Assembly (NCBI GenBank): GCA_037893225.1
Contig: JAZGUH010000362.1
Span: 62,001 to 126,000 of the forward strand
From: Hippasteria phrygiana
Taxonomy: Eukaryota; Echinodermata; Asteroidea; Valvatida; Goniasteridae
Direction: 5' to 3'
Length of the DNA: 64,000 nt
The notes under the pieces were generated by a model. It ran no database searches. It saw nothing but the letters and a program-made list of their open reading frames with translations, and was not told the DNA's origin. Shown here piece by piece: positions 33,085-62,340 of the stretch; positions within the stretch are counted from its first letter, which is position 1, and every line of letters begins with the position of its first letter. The translations under genes were made by a program, and so were the position numbers.

Positions 33085-33618
33085 TAGGGCTGTCCCGAAT
33101 ATACCGAATATTTGAATATTCGGTCGTCAACTGAATATTGGAATACCTTTTTGGCGGTTTGAATATTCAAAAAAATATATTTGCACGTACAGATACGACT
33201 CGGATGCTATTTTAATAGGAAAGTTACGGCGCTTGGCAGTGTCAAATGCCGCATTTTTGTCAACGGCAATTTTTTGTGGACGGAGGTCCCGTCCGTAAAA
33301 ACCCTGGACACTTATAAAATAATTACTGCAAAAACGTTGGCTTGAGTTTGGTTCACTTGTTATCAGAATATTACACGTTCCCGTATAATGATACACAGCA
33401 AGGGGCATGCAAAAACAAAATGTCGCACGGGCCGTCCATAGTATCGATCGCCACACGTCAAACACCGGCGCGGCTTGATTTGCGTGCAACTTTTTACCGG
33501 CGTGTGAACAATTTGATCGCCGAGTATCGAATATTCGAATATTCGGTCAAACACAGTTTCGAATATTCGAATATTAAAATATTTGAATATAAAATTCTTC
33601 GAAAAAAGAACAGCCCTA
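33085..33618. repeat. hAT-like element, TAGGGCTG-ended family, copy 1
   Basis: Ends TAGGGCTGTCCCGAATA and GAACAGCCCTA are inverted repeats. Both ends hold tandem GAATATTC dyads. AGCCTTCT precedes the left end and recurs three bases beyond the right end. Two further copies (49.9-51.4 and 53.7-55.5 kb) have clear 8-bp target duplications. Confidence 0.75.
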
Positions 33619-33624
33619 TTAAGC

Positions 33625-34420
33625 CTTCTCCAAAAAAAATGTAAACAAACGTTTGATACATTTGGTACACAATGCTATAGAGACACAACTGGAGTGCCTC
33701 TGATGACATCATGCTTTGGCTCATGAATATGCAAATTATTTAACATAAAACCAACATTATGCAATTATTCCTTAGAATTGCTAGAAACGACGCGGAAATA
33801 ATGCTGTCAGGACTAATGTACATATGTGACCTGGCAGCACAAAATGAGCTGAAAGTCGCACTATGGCTTTCTGAGTTACAAGCAGAAACAACAATTTTTC
33901 ACTGAAAAGTCAATTTTGGGATTTTAACAACTGTATATTTAAAACAACCTTATTCTATCATATCCCAAAGTTTTTAAACTGAATCCAGTCTCGAAATATT
34001 TTGGGGGGGAAGATTTCCTTTTTTGAACTTAAAGTGTGCACAGATCACAAACTTTGAGCTTCATTTTCTTAAAACACGGGGTGAAGACTCTGATAACTCC
34101 AAAAGGTTGCATCGGGAGCTAGGAATGAGGTACCACAACACACAATATATCAAATTAAAGCTTTTAACCTGTACTTTCAGGAAATACCATCATCTTGATT
34201 TTCAAATTTTGCAACTTTCAACCCATTTCCGGGGAACAGGTCACATAATTATCATAAAAAATACTATTGCATGGTCCCTATCAAAAACAATAACAAACAT
34301 GGCAGCTGCAACATCAATTATAAAAAAAAAATAAAAAAAAAATATAGGATTTACACTATTTGACAACGGGACGGCTTCGGAGAGATCACACACGACAGGT
34401 CGCAGCCGACGCAACGTTTC
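33625..34420 (-). other. Probable 3' UTR/downstream region of the - strand gene
   Basis: AT-rich, no coding frame. No unambiguous poly(A) signal on the - strand was picked out close to the stop. Confidence 0.3.
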
Positions 34421-34423
34421 TGT

Positions 34424-51978
<17,555 letters not shown>

Positions 51979-51979
51979 C

Positions 51980-52730
51980 GTTGAAAGGGTGATGAAACTC
52001 TGACCTCAATTAAAGTTGAATCTGAACAAAATAGAAAAAAAAAGGAACTTAATGTTTGTGTACAGACATGACAGAGTTAAAATTGACTGAAGCTGCATAC
52101 GTACATATAGGCCTATAAATCCATGATTTGTGACTCTGCTTTAACCCTAACTACCCCAAGCCTTACAAACTCCAACAGAAGGTTGTGTTGAATTTTGATG
52201 GGTTCAGGACTGTAGCGCCTTGGCACCATTACTTAATACATAGAGCTATGATGCCCCAATTTGTCCAAAGAATGTGCCATAGGTATCCTGCACAGTGTTG
52301 GATTTTGACAGGTTGAGGACACTTCTTGGTAAAAATGCCTAGGGGGTTAGATTATAATAAGTTATTACAAGAAATAAAAAGGGAAACATTACTTACCGGT
52401 ATAAAGTCACTTAATTGTTACAAAATATGCAGACAGAAATAGAGTAGTGCATCAATTTATAACTGCTTGCAACATTTAGTTAAGTTTGTTTTGACCATGG
52501 TACAAATGAGAGCAGTTTAATTCATTTTCATGAGAAGAATAATTGTAAGTTGCCGAATACATTGTATTTCAGGTGATTCTTTACCTCGCTTCATAGACTT
52601 GTCTTTTGTTTTGACTCAGAATTTTAGGGCCAAATGTCCTCACATCATGGTAATTTTTTTCACGGGAGCTAAACTATTATTTTAAAATTAACAATTTTAT
52701 CGGTCCAAATCTGATAAGTAAAATACGTCA
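51980..52730. other. Upstream region of the SEA-like gene
   Basis: It holds the probable 5' UTR acceptor at 52,022-52,024. The rest is AT-rich with one GGATTTTGACAGGTTGAGGA-type block near 52,300. No upstream non-coding exon can be named. Confidence 0.35.
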
Positions 52731-52737
52731 CTGTTAA

Positions 52738-52907
52738 CCAGTTCACGCCGGGATTATTTTTCACGAGCCTGGGTGCCAGACGGGTTCAGGCCTTTATCTG
52801 CGGGTAGCACACCCTGGCCTCGCTCACTGCGAGCTGGTCGCTGACATATTTCCGCAGGATCCTTGCCTCGCTGGGTGCGTGTATACACGTCCTCCGACGT
52901 GAACTGG
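52738..52907. repeat. TTAA-flanked MITE with CCAGTTCACG ends
   Basis: CCAGTTCACGCCGG and the inverted CGACGTGAACTGG lie between TTAA tetranucleotides; 170 bp, GC-rich, non-coding. Confidence 0.75.
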
Positions 52908-53029
52908 TTAAACTAACAGAGAAACTGCACGAAAGCCACAACGCAACTACCATGGCAACATAGCCATTTTTGAATTGTATATGTTGGGTGTAATTGGTGG
53001 ATGTGCGAGATCGTGTGATAGCGCAGCGT

Positions 53030-53330
53030 GATCAACCGATATATCGTTCGTGTCAGTCTCGGTTGATTATGCAAGCATCGGTTGATCGTGCAAGCATCGG
53101 TGGATCGTGCAAGCATTGGTCAATCGCGCAGGCATCGGTCAATCGCACAAGCATCGGTCCATTGCTGAGGGCAGAGTTTTCATACGCAGAGAACTTGCAC
53201 AATCGTCCGATCGTAAAAACCCTTTCCTGCATCTGCGGATCGTGCAAGTTCTGCCCTGTGCAATCAGTTGATCACGAACCCGCCCTTTGCAATCGACCGA
53301 TTGTGCAAACCAGTTCCAGCACGATCGTCT
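53030..53330. repeat. Degenerate minisatellite, GATCGTGCAAGCATCGGT units
   Basis: Four to five clear 18-bp units (ATCGTGCAAGCATCGGTG type) at about 53,070-53,160, followed by diverged units with TGTGCAA and GATCG words. Confidence 0.7.
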
Positions 53331-54050
53331 GATTGTGCAACTTTTCCTCAGCGCATTCGGCTGGTCGGCAAAAATAGCCTTGCCCGATCTACATACATGC
53401 CATTTTGCAAATACCGCCATCTTTGCGCGATACCGCCATCTTTAGGGGCCAAGAGCAAGAGACAATGCATGATCTCCATGGAGATTATTAGAATGCGCAT
53501 GCCAGTATAAATCTCCATGGAGATTCTTTTGCTCTTGCCCCTATAAAGACGGCTTATGTATATCGATCGGCGCGCAAAGTCTGCTCTGTGTGATCGCCTC
53601 ATAAGTCATAGCGATACTTGTGTGAGTGCCAGATCACACAAAAGTGCAACGTGATCGCCTGATTCTGTTTTATATCCTCCATGATTGCACTCTCAGATTG
53701 CACTCTGGTTATTATTTTCCTTATGTCCATTAGGGCTCCCGAATAGAGCGAATATTTGAATATTCGATCATCAACCGAATATTCGACTAGCTTTTTGCCG
53801 GTTTGAATATTCGAAAAAAAATATATATGCACGTACAGATACGACTATGATGCTATTTTAATAGAAAAGTTGCGGCACTTAGCAGTGTCAAATGCCGCAT
53901 TTTTTGTGGACAGAGGTTTATGGTTCCCGACTGTAAAACCCCTGACACTTCTAAAATAATTATTGCAAAAACTCGGGCTGGAGTTTGGTTTCTTGTTATC
54001 AGAACGTTATACGTACTCGTAATGATCTTGATACAATGCAAACAATTTCC

Positions 54051-54169
54051 ATTGGGTGGTCTCTAATATCGATCGCCGGATGTAAAACACCGGCGTGCTT
54101 TGCATGCAACTTTTTACCGGCGCAGCATGCAGTTGCAGCAGACGCCTAAAAGACTTGATCGGCGAGTAT
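54051..54169 (+). repeat. 119-bp direct repeat, left copy
   Basis: Runs from ATTGGGTGGTCTCTAATATC to CTTGATCGGCGAGTAT and appears identical to 55,268-55,386. Confidence 0.9.
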
Positions 54170-55267
54170 TAAGCCTGTTCGATATGACGATATTTCCCGA
54201 TATTTCGATATTTTTTTCATATCGAAAATCGTATCGGCCTCTTTAAAAAAAAACGGAATATCGGGGAATTCGATATACCGAAGAATATCGCGATATATGT
54301 TCCTTTTAGTCGCATTACGTGTGGATTTGTCCAGTTTACTTTGCTCGAAATTCCAGTTATTTCCAATTATTGGACGGTAGAATAGTATATAATGTATCAT
54401 GATGTACCATGGAGGAATAAAACAATACATACATGCATACATACATGCACTAAATGTGTCTTTCTTTGACCGTTTTCTAAACCCCGACATGACATCTCCG
54501 CTCCGCGCGATTTACCTTCCGAGCGATTTATACCCTCCGCGCCGTACGTTGTCAAGTGCAAACAACGTCCTATTCCCAGTGTACAATGTACGTACCTACA
54601 CGCTTGCGAACTCATCTTGAGATCGAGGGGTATGGCAATTGTTTGCAATAAGGTCAACCCCTGTAGCGCATCTGCGCGTGCGCGTTGCTTTGTTGCTAGC
54701 CTTGGTCAAGTGCAAGCAACCGCACTGAATGCCACCGTCCTTCCCCAGTGTACAAGGCACACGTAGTTAGGTGTAGTTACGTGTAGCGAACTGCGTCGCG
54801 TCTTGAGAAAAGATTAAAACACGTGCCGCGCATCTATTGTACATTGTGCAATGTCATGTCGTCTTCACAAAATATACGACACGATCGTTTGTTGACAGCT
54901 CGCATGTGATCGTCCATGGTATTATCATCTGTGTTACTAATCAACAATGCTGAAATAGAAACAAACGCTAGTCTTTCTCGAGTGCCATAAAGTAGCAAAC
55001 TGAAGGTAAATGTCGTAAAACTCCAAATACTCAACGAGCGAAGGGAAGCTTTGTCAAACCGGCCCACCGTTCCTGCCGCTCAATCCCGGCGGGCCGGATC
55101 CCGGTGGCCCCGACCTCATGATGCCGTGGTGACTTCCGTCATGTATTTTTTTTATTCATCCGTTCTTCCGGTAATGAAAAAGTGACGTCATCACGATAAT
55201 ATCGAATATCGCGATATATTTTTGCCGATATTTTGGTATCAAAATAAATGGATATCGAACAGCCTTA
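54168..55267. mobile_element. 1.1-kb insert with TAAGNCTGTTCGATAT inverted ends
   Basis: Left end TTAAGCCTGTTCGATATGAC; right end GGATATCGAACAGCCTTAA. Both ends are full of ATATCG words. The interior shows a TACATACATGCATACA stretch and no transposase frame. Unlike its host, no short target duplication is seen; the flanks are the 119-bp repeats. Confidence 0.7.
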
Positions 55268-55386
55268 ATTGGGTGGTCTCTAATATCGATCGCCGGATGT
55301 AAAACACCGGCGTGCTTTGCATGCAACTTTTTACCGGCGCAGCATGCAGTTGCAGCAGACGCCTAAAAGACTTGATCGGCGAGTAT
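55268..55386 (+). repeat. 119-bp direct repeat, right copy
   Basis: Apparently identical to 54,051-54,169. Confidence 0.9.
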
Positions 55387-55579
55387 CGAATATTTGAATA
55401 TTCAGTCAAGCCCCGTCTCGAATAATCGAATACTAAATTATTCGAAAATGAACAGCCCTAATGTCCATGCAAAGATATGTGAAAAGAGTATCTCTCAACT
55501 CATAACAAATATTTAGCATAAAATCAAATAATATTTGGACTGGTTCACAGTGCCATGCCATCTTGTGTCCCAGTAACTA

Positions 55580-56280
55580 GGACCTTAACTATCGCTTTTT
55601 TAACATCTGGACATGATCTTACTATCGCCAGATCATGTCCAGATCTAGCCCTAGAAGGACGCTATGAATGATATAGCGTCCTAGCGCCCAAGTATGCAAA
55701 ACAGTCCTATGCTAGAAACCGAAGATCAAAAATCACACTTTACCTGCATAAATATTCTTGGCATCATCTTCGTCAAACAGTTCAACAGCCCATCTCCCCG
55801 TTCGGATAGAAATATTCCTCCAAGAATGTCAAGAACAGGACATTTTTGCGGCGCAAAATCGTCTCCACGCGACGCTGACTTCACAAACACGAGGAGTAAT
55901 ACCCACATTTAGAACGTTTATCAACAGAGGGCGCAATTTACAGTCGCCGCGTGCACGGCCGAAATTGTGCTCTCTGTTGTTGATGAACATTCAAGACGTG
56001 CGGACAAGGTATTGTGAAGTCAGCGTCGCGTGGAGACGATTTTGCGCCGCAAATATCTCCTGTTCTTGACATTCTTGGAGGAATATTTCTATCTGAACGG
56101 GGAGATGGGCTGTTGAACTGTTTGACGAAGATGATGCCAAGAATATTTATGCAGGTAAAGTGTGATTTTTGATCTTCGGTTTCTAGCATAGGACTGTTTT
56201 GCATACTTGGGCGCTAGGACGCTATATCATAGCGTCCTTTTAGGGCTAGTCCAGATCATTAAAAAAGCGATAAGTAAGAC
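55580..56280. mobile_element. Large fold-back element with exon-like arms
   Basis: Two arms of about 290 bp (to about 55,885, and from about 56,011) are near-perfect reverse complements around a spacer of about 125 bp. Each arm, read outward, is open for about 50 codons and ends in TTTATGCAG followed by GTAAAGTG, a good splice donor. The left arm starts with an ATG and a hydrophobic run (MWVLLLVFVK). An imperfect dyad of GGACGCTAT lies at both outer edges. Confidence 0.75.
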
Positions 56281-56344
56281 TGGGACTAACGTTAGTCGTT
56301 AGGCTTGTGTATAAATTACATGGTTTGTTTGGCCTCGTATACCC

Positions 56345-56415
56345 AGTACTACTAGCCCCACTAGTGTGCCCTGTATGCTGCATACACTGATACAGGGCAC
56401 AGTAGTGGGGCTAAA
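56345..56415. repeat. Short inverted repeat
   Basis: TAGCCCCACTAGTGTGCCCTG pairs with CAGGGCACAGTAGTGGGGCTA around a loop of about 24 bp. Confidence 0.7.
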
Positions 56416-56419
56416 CCCG

Positions 56420-57980
56420 GTAGGCACAATGCATTGACTATTGTTGAGAATGTCGAAAATGTTTATTGCATAATAATTGGTTTAATTCAATAAAATAATT
56501 CACGCTTCCATAAAAAAGGGCGTATAACCCAGGCATAATTCCTCCATGCTAACACCTACGTACAGTACGGCCTCAGTTCTCCGTTCTGTTGCTTAATACA
56601 ATGGAAAGGTCAAACAATATTATAGAAACATGCCAAACCCAACAACACACAGAAACACAGCGCACGACGAGGCAGACTCATAAGTCATATAGAAACCACG
56701 GAAATTACCATTTTTCTAACCTTTTTTTTCGGTCTTTTGAAGATCAAGCTCTTCTCCAATGACTCTCCGGGTAACCGATGTATTTTTTTCGAACAATCGT
56801 TCTGCCAAAACATGTAAATAAAAGGTATTTTGCTGATCAAATATTGCTAGAAAAACACTCAACAAACATCGCCCATGTTGCTATTTTGCTCTAGCAGCTA
56901 GCTCTGGAATTAACGGCTATACCATTATGAGTGGCGGGGGTGTTGTGATGATATTCCACAAATATTGATAATTGATAAAAGAAAAATACTGTGATGAGTT
57001 CATCTTTAATTCATTAATATCAAATAAGAGAACTTTAGAAGACATCCTTTTTTGTTTTGTTTGTTTTATTTTGTTTCATTTTCTTTTGACACCTTTTGTT
57101 TTTCGTTTAACATCAGCAGGTACGTTTTTGGAGCAACCCATTGAGTAGACTCAACTGACGTGCGTACGCGGCCGGCCGGCCGCGGGCGGTGGTTGGTTGG
57201 GCGTCACGTCAAAGCATCGACCTTGTATTTTACTAGACTTGTACAGTGCCGTTGAGCGCTACATTAGAAGAAGGAAGACCCCTCAAATTTGCAAACCGGG
57301 TCATGTTGTTTCCTATTATTTTAAAATAATTAAAGCATTGGTGTAGCGCCAGGGCGGTGGCAAGGGGAAACTGCCCTCCCATATTTGTTGGTTTTTTTTT
57401 CTAAGAATTTGTGCAGTGGCTTACGCATGTCGATTATACCATAGATTATACCTTGCTCTATGATTATACAATCCCCATGTAGTTTTTCGATACGCGTTCA
57501 GCTCAGTGGGACCATGGTTGGACCGTATGCTTATTATGTAAATGTTCTCGAAAGCGCCGCGCAGCCTATTAAAAACTGGACCCTAGCCCCCTCCCTCCCT
57601 ACTCAACGCCCAACCCCCCACGCCCCACCCACGCCCCACCCCCCCCCCCCCCCCCTCCCACCGCTTTTCAAACTATTTTGCTGGTCCAAAGAAAAAATCT
57701 AGATACTTTTTGTATGAAAATATGGTTTAAAAAATCTGGAAAACAATTTACCTCCCCCTCCCCCCCCCCCCCCCCCCCCCTGAAAATGGCCACACAATCT
57801 TTGCCGCCCTCTCTGAACAGAAGCTGACTACGCCACTTAAACGATTATATAAATGTATTAATAAAGAAAAAGTAAATAAATCGCACATAGCTTTAATAAC
57901 AACAAAAATACAATGTAAAAGAATTATGACTAAAATAATGTCACAAAAGCTCATTAAATGCTTCAAATCTACGAAACACA
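56420..57980. other. No supported gene; contains poly-C tracts
   Basis: A CGCGGCCGGCCGGCCGCGGG GC-palindromic string lies near 57,170. Poly-C tracts occur at about 57,640 and 57,760. Otherwise no recognised feature. Confidence 0.35.
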
Positions 57981-57985
57981 CTCAC

Positions 57986-58118
57986 TTTTTCTCTCTGTCA
58001 CGTGTCCGTCTCGCACGTCGCCATCTTGGATCTTGCGAACCCACCTCCCGAGCAGGATCCCTAAAAACGTGATCAGGAGCAGCTTTCGACGCTCCGGATC
58101 ACTGATCGCGATCCGGAT
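57986..58118 (-). CDS. Candidate isolated coding exon, unknown gene
   Basis: 133 nt between acceptor TGTTTGTTTCACACAG and donor GTGAGT. It is the only frame open across the exon and encodes RIAISDPERRKLLLITFLGI, then LLGRWVRKIQDGDVRDGHVT. A short hydrophobic stretch suggests a membrane-associated segment. The family is not recognised. The acceptor region is duplicated at about 58,350-58,378, so it may come from a repeat, which lowers confidence. It could be an upstream exon of another - strand gene. Confidence 0.3.
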
Positions 58119-58680
58119 CTGTGTGAAACAAACAGGCCCAGTGTATTTTTGTTATTAAAGCTATGTACAATTTATTAACTTTTTCTGGAAATACTAGATA
58201 GTTTATCATAAAAATAACCCTTCTGCTTACAAAAATCTGAAGCAGATGACATTTGTCGCGTAGTACAAATTCTCCCAGCATGCAACATAATAGCGAGAGG
58301 GCGCCCTAAAGGATTCGCGATCCTGTTTGTTTTCGTCCGGCTCTGGATCACCTCCCGATCTGTGTGAAACAAACAGGCACTAATATAGCTCTATGAGTGA
58401 TGCTAATGAATCTCTTAATATTCAAGCTGCTGCTTGCGCGCACGCAGTTTAATCAACTTGCTCCACACCATACATTAGTACAATGATCACTCTATATCTA
58501 GGGCGGTCCACAAGCTGTGGAATTGTTTATGTTTACATGTCAGGCTACCTGGTCACGTGGGTGAAAATGTCTGTTCATGGCGTAAAAATGCTTAGTTATT
58601 CCATGGCCACTTTGAGTCAGAAGAAGACATCAATCCAAATGTGATCTCCCTGTTAGAGTCCGCACTTTGTTCAGCGTCTG

Positions 58681-58735
58681 CGTGTTCTTTTGATTGCTGT
58701 TCATACAGTTAATTAAAAAGCAATCAAAAGAACAC
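58681..58735. repeat. Hairpin with 17-bp stem
   Basis: GTGTTCTTTTGATTGCT pairs with AGCAATCAAAAGAACAC around a loop of about 20 nt. Isolated and non-coding. Confidence 0.8.
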
Positions 58736-58739
58736 GTTG

Positions 58740-59800
58740 CGGTGGTTGCGCATGCTAATGACCCAGTGATGATTCTCGTGGTTAATTGTTAACTATCCTG
58801 AACTTCACAAACAACAGAAACATATGCTATGGCGCACTGGGAAAAAAATATTTGCAAAAGTACTTTGTTCATACGACGGCGTTTTAGTGATCCTACACTG
58901 TAAAAAAAATGACGTAAAATAACGGGGTTTCCCCTGTTAAAAGGAAAACAAAATCGCCGTATTTTAGTTTTAACGGTACTGTGACCTATAAATATCACGC
59001 GTACGTAGTTTTCGTGTTTTTATGTTAATTTACACAGAGGATATAAATTTACAAGTCAAAATACTACACATTTGCTGTAAATATACAGCAACACCAACCG
59101 AACTGCACACATAAAATAATCTCATTACGTAGCAACTGACCAATCAGAACTGAGGATATTCACAATAAAGTCATGTTAAATTGTGTTTAGTCCAAAAACA
59201 CACTTTCTTGACCATAATTTCACGACAAAATTTAGATTTTTGTGTGTGTAAATATACCGGGTAGGTGAAAAATCGCATTACATCTCCTTTCGTATTCAAA
59301 TATTAAAATTGTTCAGGGGAAACCATGACTTCATCATAGCGGAAAAAGCTGAATATAAAGCGAAATCACGACAATATCCAATTTTGTACCGGGTAGTGTT
59401 TAGTAGGTTATCCAGGCGCGGATCCGGGGGGGGGGGGGGGGGGGGGTGGGGGTTTGAGGGTTGAAACCCCCATCCCCCATCCCCTCCGGCCCGCTCGTTT
59501 TTTGTTTTTTTTGCTTTTGCCTACGCCTAAAGTTGCAAACCAGAAAAGCAGAAACCCGACAGGTCCTATTTTGCCTATGGGTAAGAACAAAACAAAGAGC
59601 TTAAATGGCGCCACCAACGGTAAGAAAGTGTGTCATAGTAGGACTATTAAACATTCCCCGTATACAAAACAGTCACACAAAACAAACCAGATTGCACAAC
59701 TTTTCAAAGTGCCCTTAGTAGGTAGAGAATAATGGAGAATTCCAATAAGATCTTGGCATTTATGTACAATATCATGAAAAGCTCTTGTTATAGTAAAAAC
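58740..59800. other. No supported gene; poly-G tract near 59,427
   Basis: AT-rich DNA with a long G-run at about 59,427-59,446. No exon recognised. Confidence 0.35.
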
Positions 59801-59804
59801 AAAT

Positions 59805-59860
59805 CGAAGGGAACAAAGAAACCTGGCAGGAGCCGGATTGGAACCTGCGACGTGTGCGGT
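59805..59860 (-). repeat. tRNA-derived SINE, truncated copy
   Basis: GGGAACAAAGAAACCTGGCA, GGAGCCGGATTGGAACCTGC match the B-box half of the SINE family. Confidence 0.55.
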
Positions 59861-59949
59861 GTCCTGTTTTATGAAATTATATAACTTTTGACTTGGAAAA
59901 GCTGTTAAACTACAATAATGTGGTTTCGAAAAAAGAACAAAAAACACAA

Positions 59950-60100
59950 TTATACATTTGATTGCAAATTCGCTATCAATCGCTATAAACACCACGTGGT
60001 GTTAGATAACACCGCAGTTTTTGCAGTGTACGAGGCTCGCATGAGGTTGAATCTACTACAGGGGAAACCGAAGCCAATAGTGCATCCCACCCTTGTGTAA
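59950..60100 (+). other. Coding-like stretch, unassigned
   Basis: A + frame reads CKFAINRYKHHVVLDNTAVF and ARMRLNLLQGKPKPIVHP, then stops at 60,098, right at the edge of the fold-back element. Composition looks protein-like but there is no splice support or known family. Confidence 0.2.
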
Positions 60101-60818
60101 TTGAGTGGGTTTTTCGGATAGATTCTTGCCAAACAGTTGTTTTCTACTTAGTACATCATAAAATTATCAAAAATTGTTGTTGGCATCTTTTTGGCGGCCA
60201 TCTTGAAATCTGAAAAAGCTCTATTTTGCTCAATAATTTGCTTTTCTTTTCTATATTTCTTTGTGAAAATAATGTTTTGTGTGCTCTGACAACTCTTTAA
60301 TATATTAAATCAACAACTCATAACCCAAGATGGTTCCTAAATTCAAAATGGCTGCCATATCATTACCAAGATGGCTGCCAAATTCAAAATGGCGGCAAAT
60401 GTTAGTAGTTTTAACATCCAAAAATCAGATTTGTCTAAATATTGTATATTTCTTTACCTCATTACTTTGTTATGATCAATGATCTCAGTCAAATATGCAC
60501 ATTACATTGATTAAAATATGCTTCAAGATGGCTACCACGCTCTTGATTTAATATAGGCTGGTTGTTCAATGTGATATATTTTCAAACTTTCTTGGGTTAT
60601 GAGTTGTTGATTTAATATATTAAAGAGTTGTCAGAGCACAAAAAAAGAAATTTCACAAAGAAATATGGAAAAGAAAAGCAAATTATTGAGCAAAATAGAG
60701 CTTTTTGACATCAGATTTCAAGATGGCCGCCATTATACCAAGATGGCCGCCAAAAAAAATGCCAACAACAATTTCTGAAAATTTTATGATGTACTAAGTA
60801 GAAAAACCCACTCAACTA
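60101..60818. mobile_element. Fold-back element with many AAGATGGCNGCC motifs
   Basis: Arms of about 230 bp (60,101-60,330 and 60,590-60,818) pair, starting TTGAGTGGGTTTTTC and ending GAAAAACCCACTCAA. At least six AAGATGG(C)NGCC-like strings occur on one or other strand. These resemble the YY1 consensus. Confidence 0.75.
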
Positions 60819-60819
60819 G

Positions 60820-61720
60820 ATATTGTGACATAAGGGTATGCACTACAAGTCGGGATATAGGCTTGAGAAATTGCTCCGTTGCTCACAGCTCAAAAAGGTG
60901 ACTGACCGCGATGATAGCAAATCAAGTATTTTGTGTCCACAGTTGAAAACATTGTCTTCTGTCAAAAAAAGCACAGTGGCAGGAAACTGATGGAGTTTTA
61001 TTCAAGGAGAGAACCTCAGACAAGAATATTGCCATGCGGGCTCCCTCAACGCTATAATCTAATCAAATAATGGGGGACATCGGGCAATCTAGTGGGCTCA
61101 ACTCTGAAAACAAACTCCCGCGCGTCGCGAACGTCCCCTCACCTACCGTTCGTTTTTTTCATCCGGAGTTTTTCGAGGAAGTCTTGACAGAGATTCCCGC
61201 TGGGGGTGGGGGAGAGGAGTCGCTGTACACATGGGATAGAGTTTTATGATCAGAATCAAAAAGGAAAATAATACGGAAACATAGTTCTATTCTGGTTCTG
61301 TCAGTGACCGATAAGTGATTGGTATTTTAAAGGGCGCGCAAAATTTAAATCTGCAATTCTTTACGCGTTCGAGATATCTTGTTTTGTGCTGCATGTGTTG
61401 TGTCTACAGTGAACTCTTGTAAAACAAACCAAATTCAATAGGCCATATTTGGAGCGAGTGAGGGCGCTGCGTCGACGGCACTTTGGGGGTTATACATGCA
61501 GAAGATAATTTACAGCTGTTGAATGCAGTTAGCCTGTTGCTTTTATTCAAACAAATACCTTTCTGCAATCTGTAATTCTTCGATGAAAGTTGACTAAATA
61601 TGAACTTTTTTACTTTTCAACAAACGTAAAATCAACGTGAAATGGCTTTTGTTATAGTGCCCTCATTCGCTGAAATATCGCCTTTTCCAACGTGTTAAGA
61701 CGCAGTAAGCCACTGATCTT
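60820..61720. other. No supported gene
   Basis: Unique-looking DNA without coding exon or repeat boundary. Confidence 0.3.
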
Positions 61721-61722
61721 TA

Positions 61723-61775
61723 GGTAAACTGGATGGCTTATTGGTCATTGCGCGCTGTCCAAGCAACTCAACAAC
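61723..61775. repeat. Fragment of the 462-667 MITE family
   Basis: GTAAACTGGATGGCTTATTG then TCATTGCGCGCTGTCCAA match the left end of that element. Confidence 0.5.
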
Positions 61776-61794
61776 AGCAACAACCCAAAACAAA

Positions 61795-61895
61795 TAAAAA
61801 AACAAAAACAAACAAACACACAAACAAACACACAAACAAACAAACACCCCAACAAACACACAAACAAACAAACAAACAAACAAACACACACCCCA
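61795..61895. repeat. (CAAA)n/(CACA)n microsatellite
   Basis: AAACAAAC and CACACAAAC words over about 100 bp, punctuated by CACCCCAACAAAC. It directly abuts the MITE fragment. Confidence 0.9.
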
Positions 61896-62167
61896 ACGAA
61901 CGATAAGTAGGGTCGCAGAGGACTGTGTGTACGTGTAAACACCAAGGAAGGTTTCTATTGTGTATAGGACGAGTCTGGATGAGACGTTTACATTCAAAGT
62001 GATAACTTAAACGTGTGCGTGTATTCGCGAGAGTTGGACGCTATAACAATTTGTCAAAAACATGCCGTATACGTAGTGTGCAGGCGAAAAAGTCACAATT
62101 CTCCGCAATTCCCTTGCGGAATATAGAAAACTGAAAACGCGGCGAGCGAATTTCTTGTCAAGTTGAC

Positions 62168-62340
62168 TAAATAGAGCACCGAAGTGATGACGTCAATGCA
62201 ATGTTTAAAAACCAGAATACTTTTGTTATTTTGTGTCAATGTGTTTGCATGACTGGCTGTTAACAAAGAAACAGTCGAAATCTCCATTTGTTTGGAGCCA
62301 GTTGTCGCTCCAACTGACGTCGGACTTCGGTACTCTATTA
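62168..62340. repeat. MITE with TGACGTCA in both terminal repeats, copy 2
   Basis: ATAGAGCACCGAAGTGATGA then CGTCAATGCAATG at the left, and AACTGACGTCGGACTTCGGT then ACTCTAT at the right. Confidence 0.7.

Larger units (their letters stand above)
53731..55460. mobile_element. hAT-like element, TAGGGCTG family, copy 3 (interrupted)
   Basis: Flanked by a perfect 8-bp target duplication, ATGTCCAT, at 53,723-53,730 and 55,461-55,468. Ends TAGGGCT and CAGCCCTA. The body is interrupted by a 1.1-kb insert bounded by 119-bp direct repeats. Confidence 0.85.

Noticed and set aside
55740..55830. Alternative frame with RTGRWAVELFDEDDAKNIYA suggesting a proprotein-convertase prodomain
   Set aside because: The matching frame in the other arm has a stop, no acceptor gives the right phase, and the segment is part of a fold-back element.
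57986..58118. Treating the 58.1-kb exon as an upstream exon of the SEA-like gene
   Set aside because: The 51.9-kb exon has an in-frame stop before its ATG and a good signal peptide start, so upstream coding exons are not needed.
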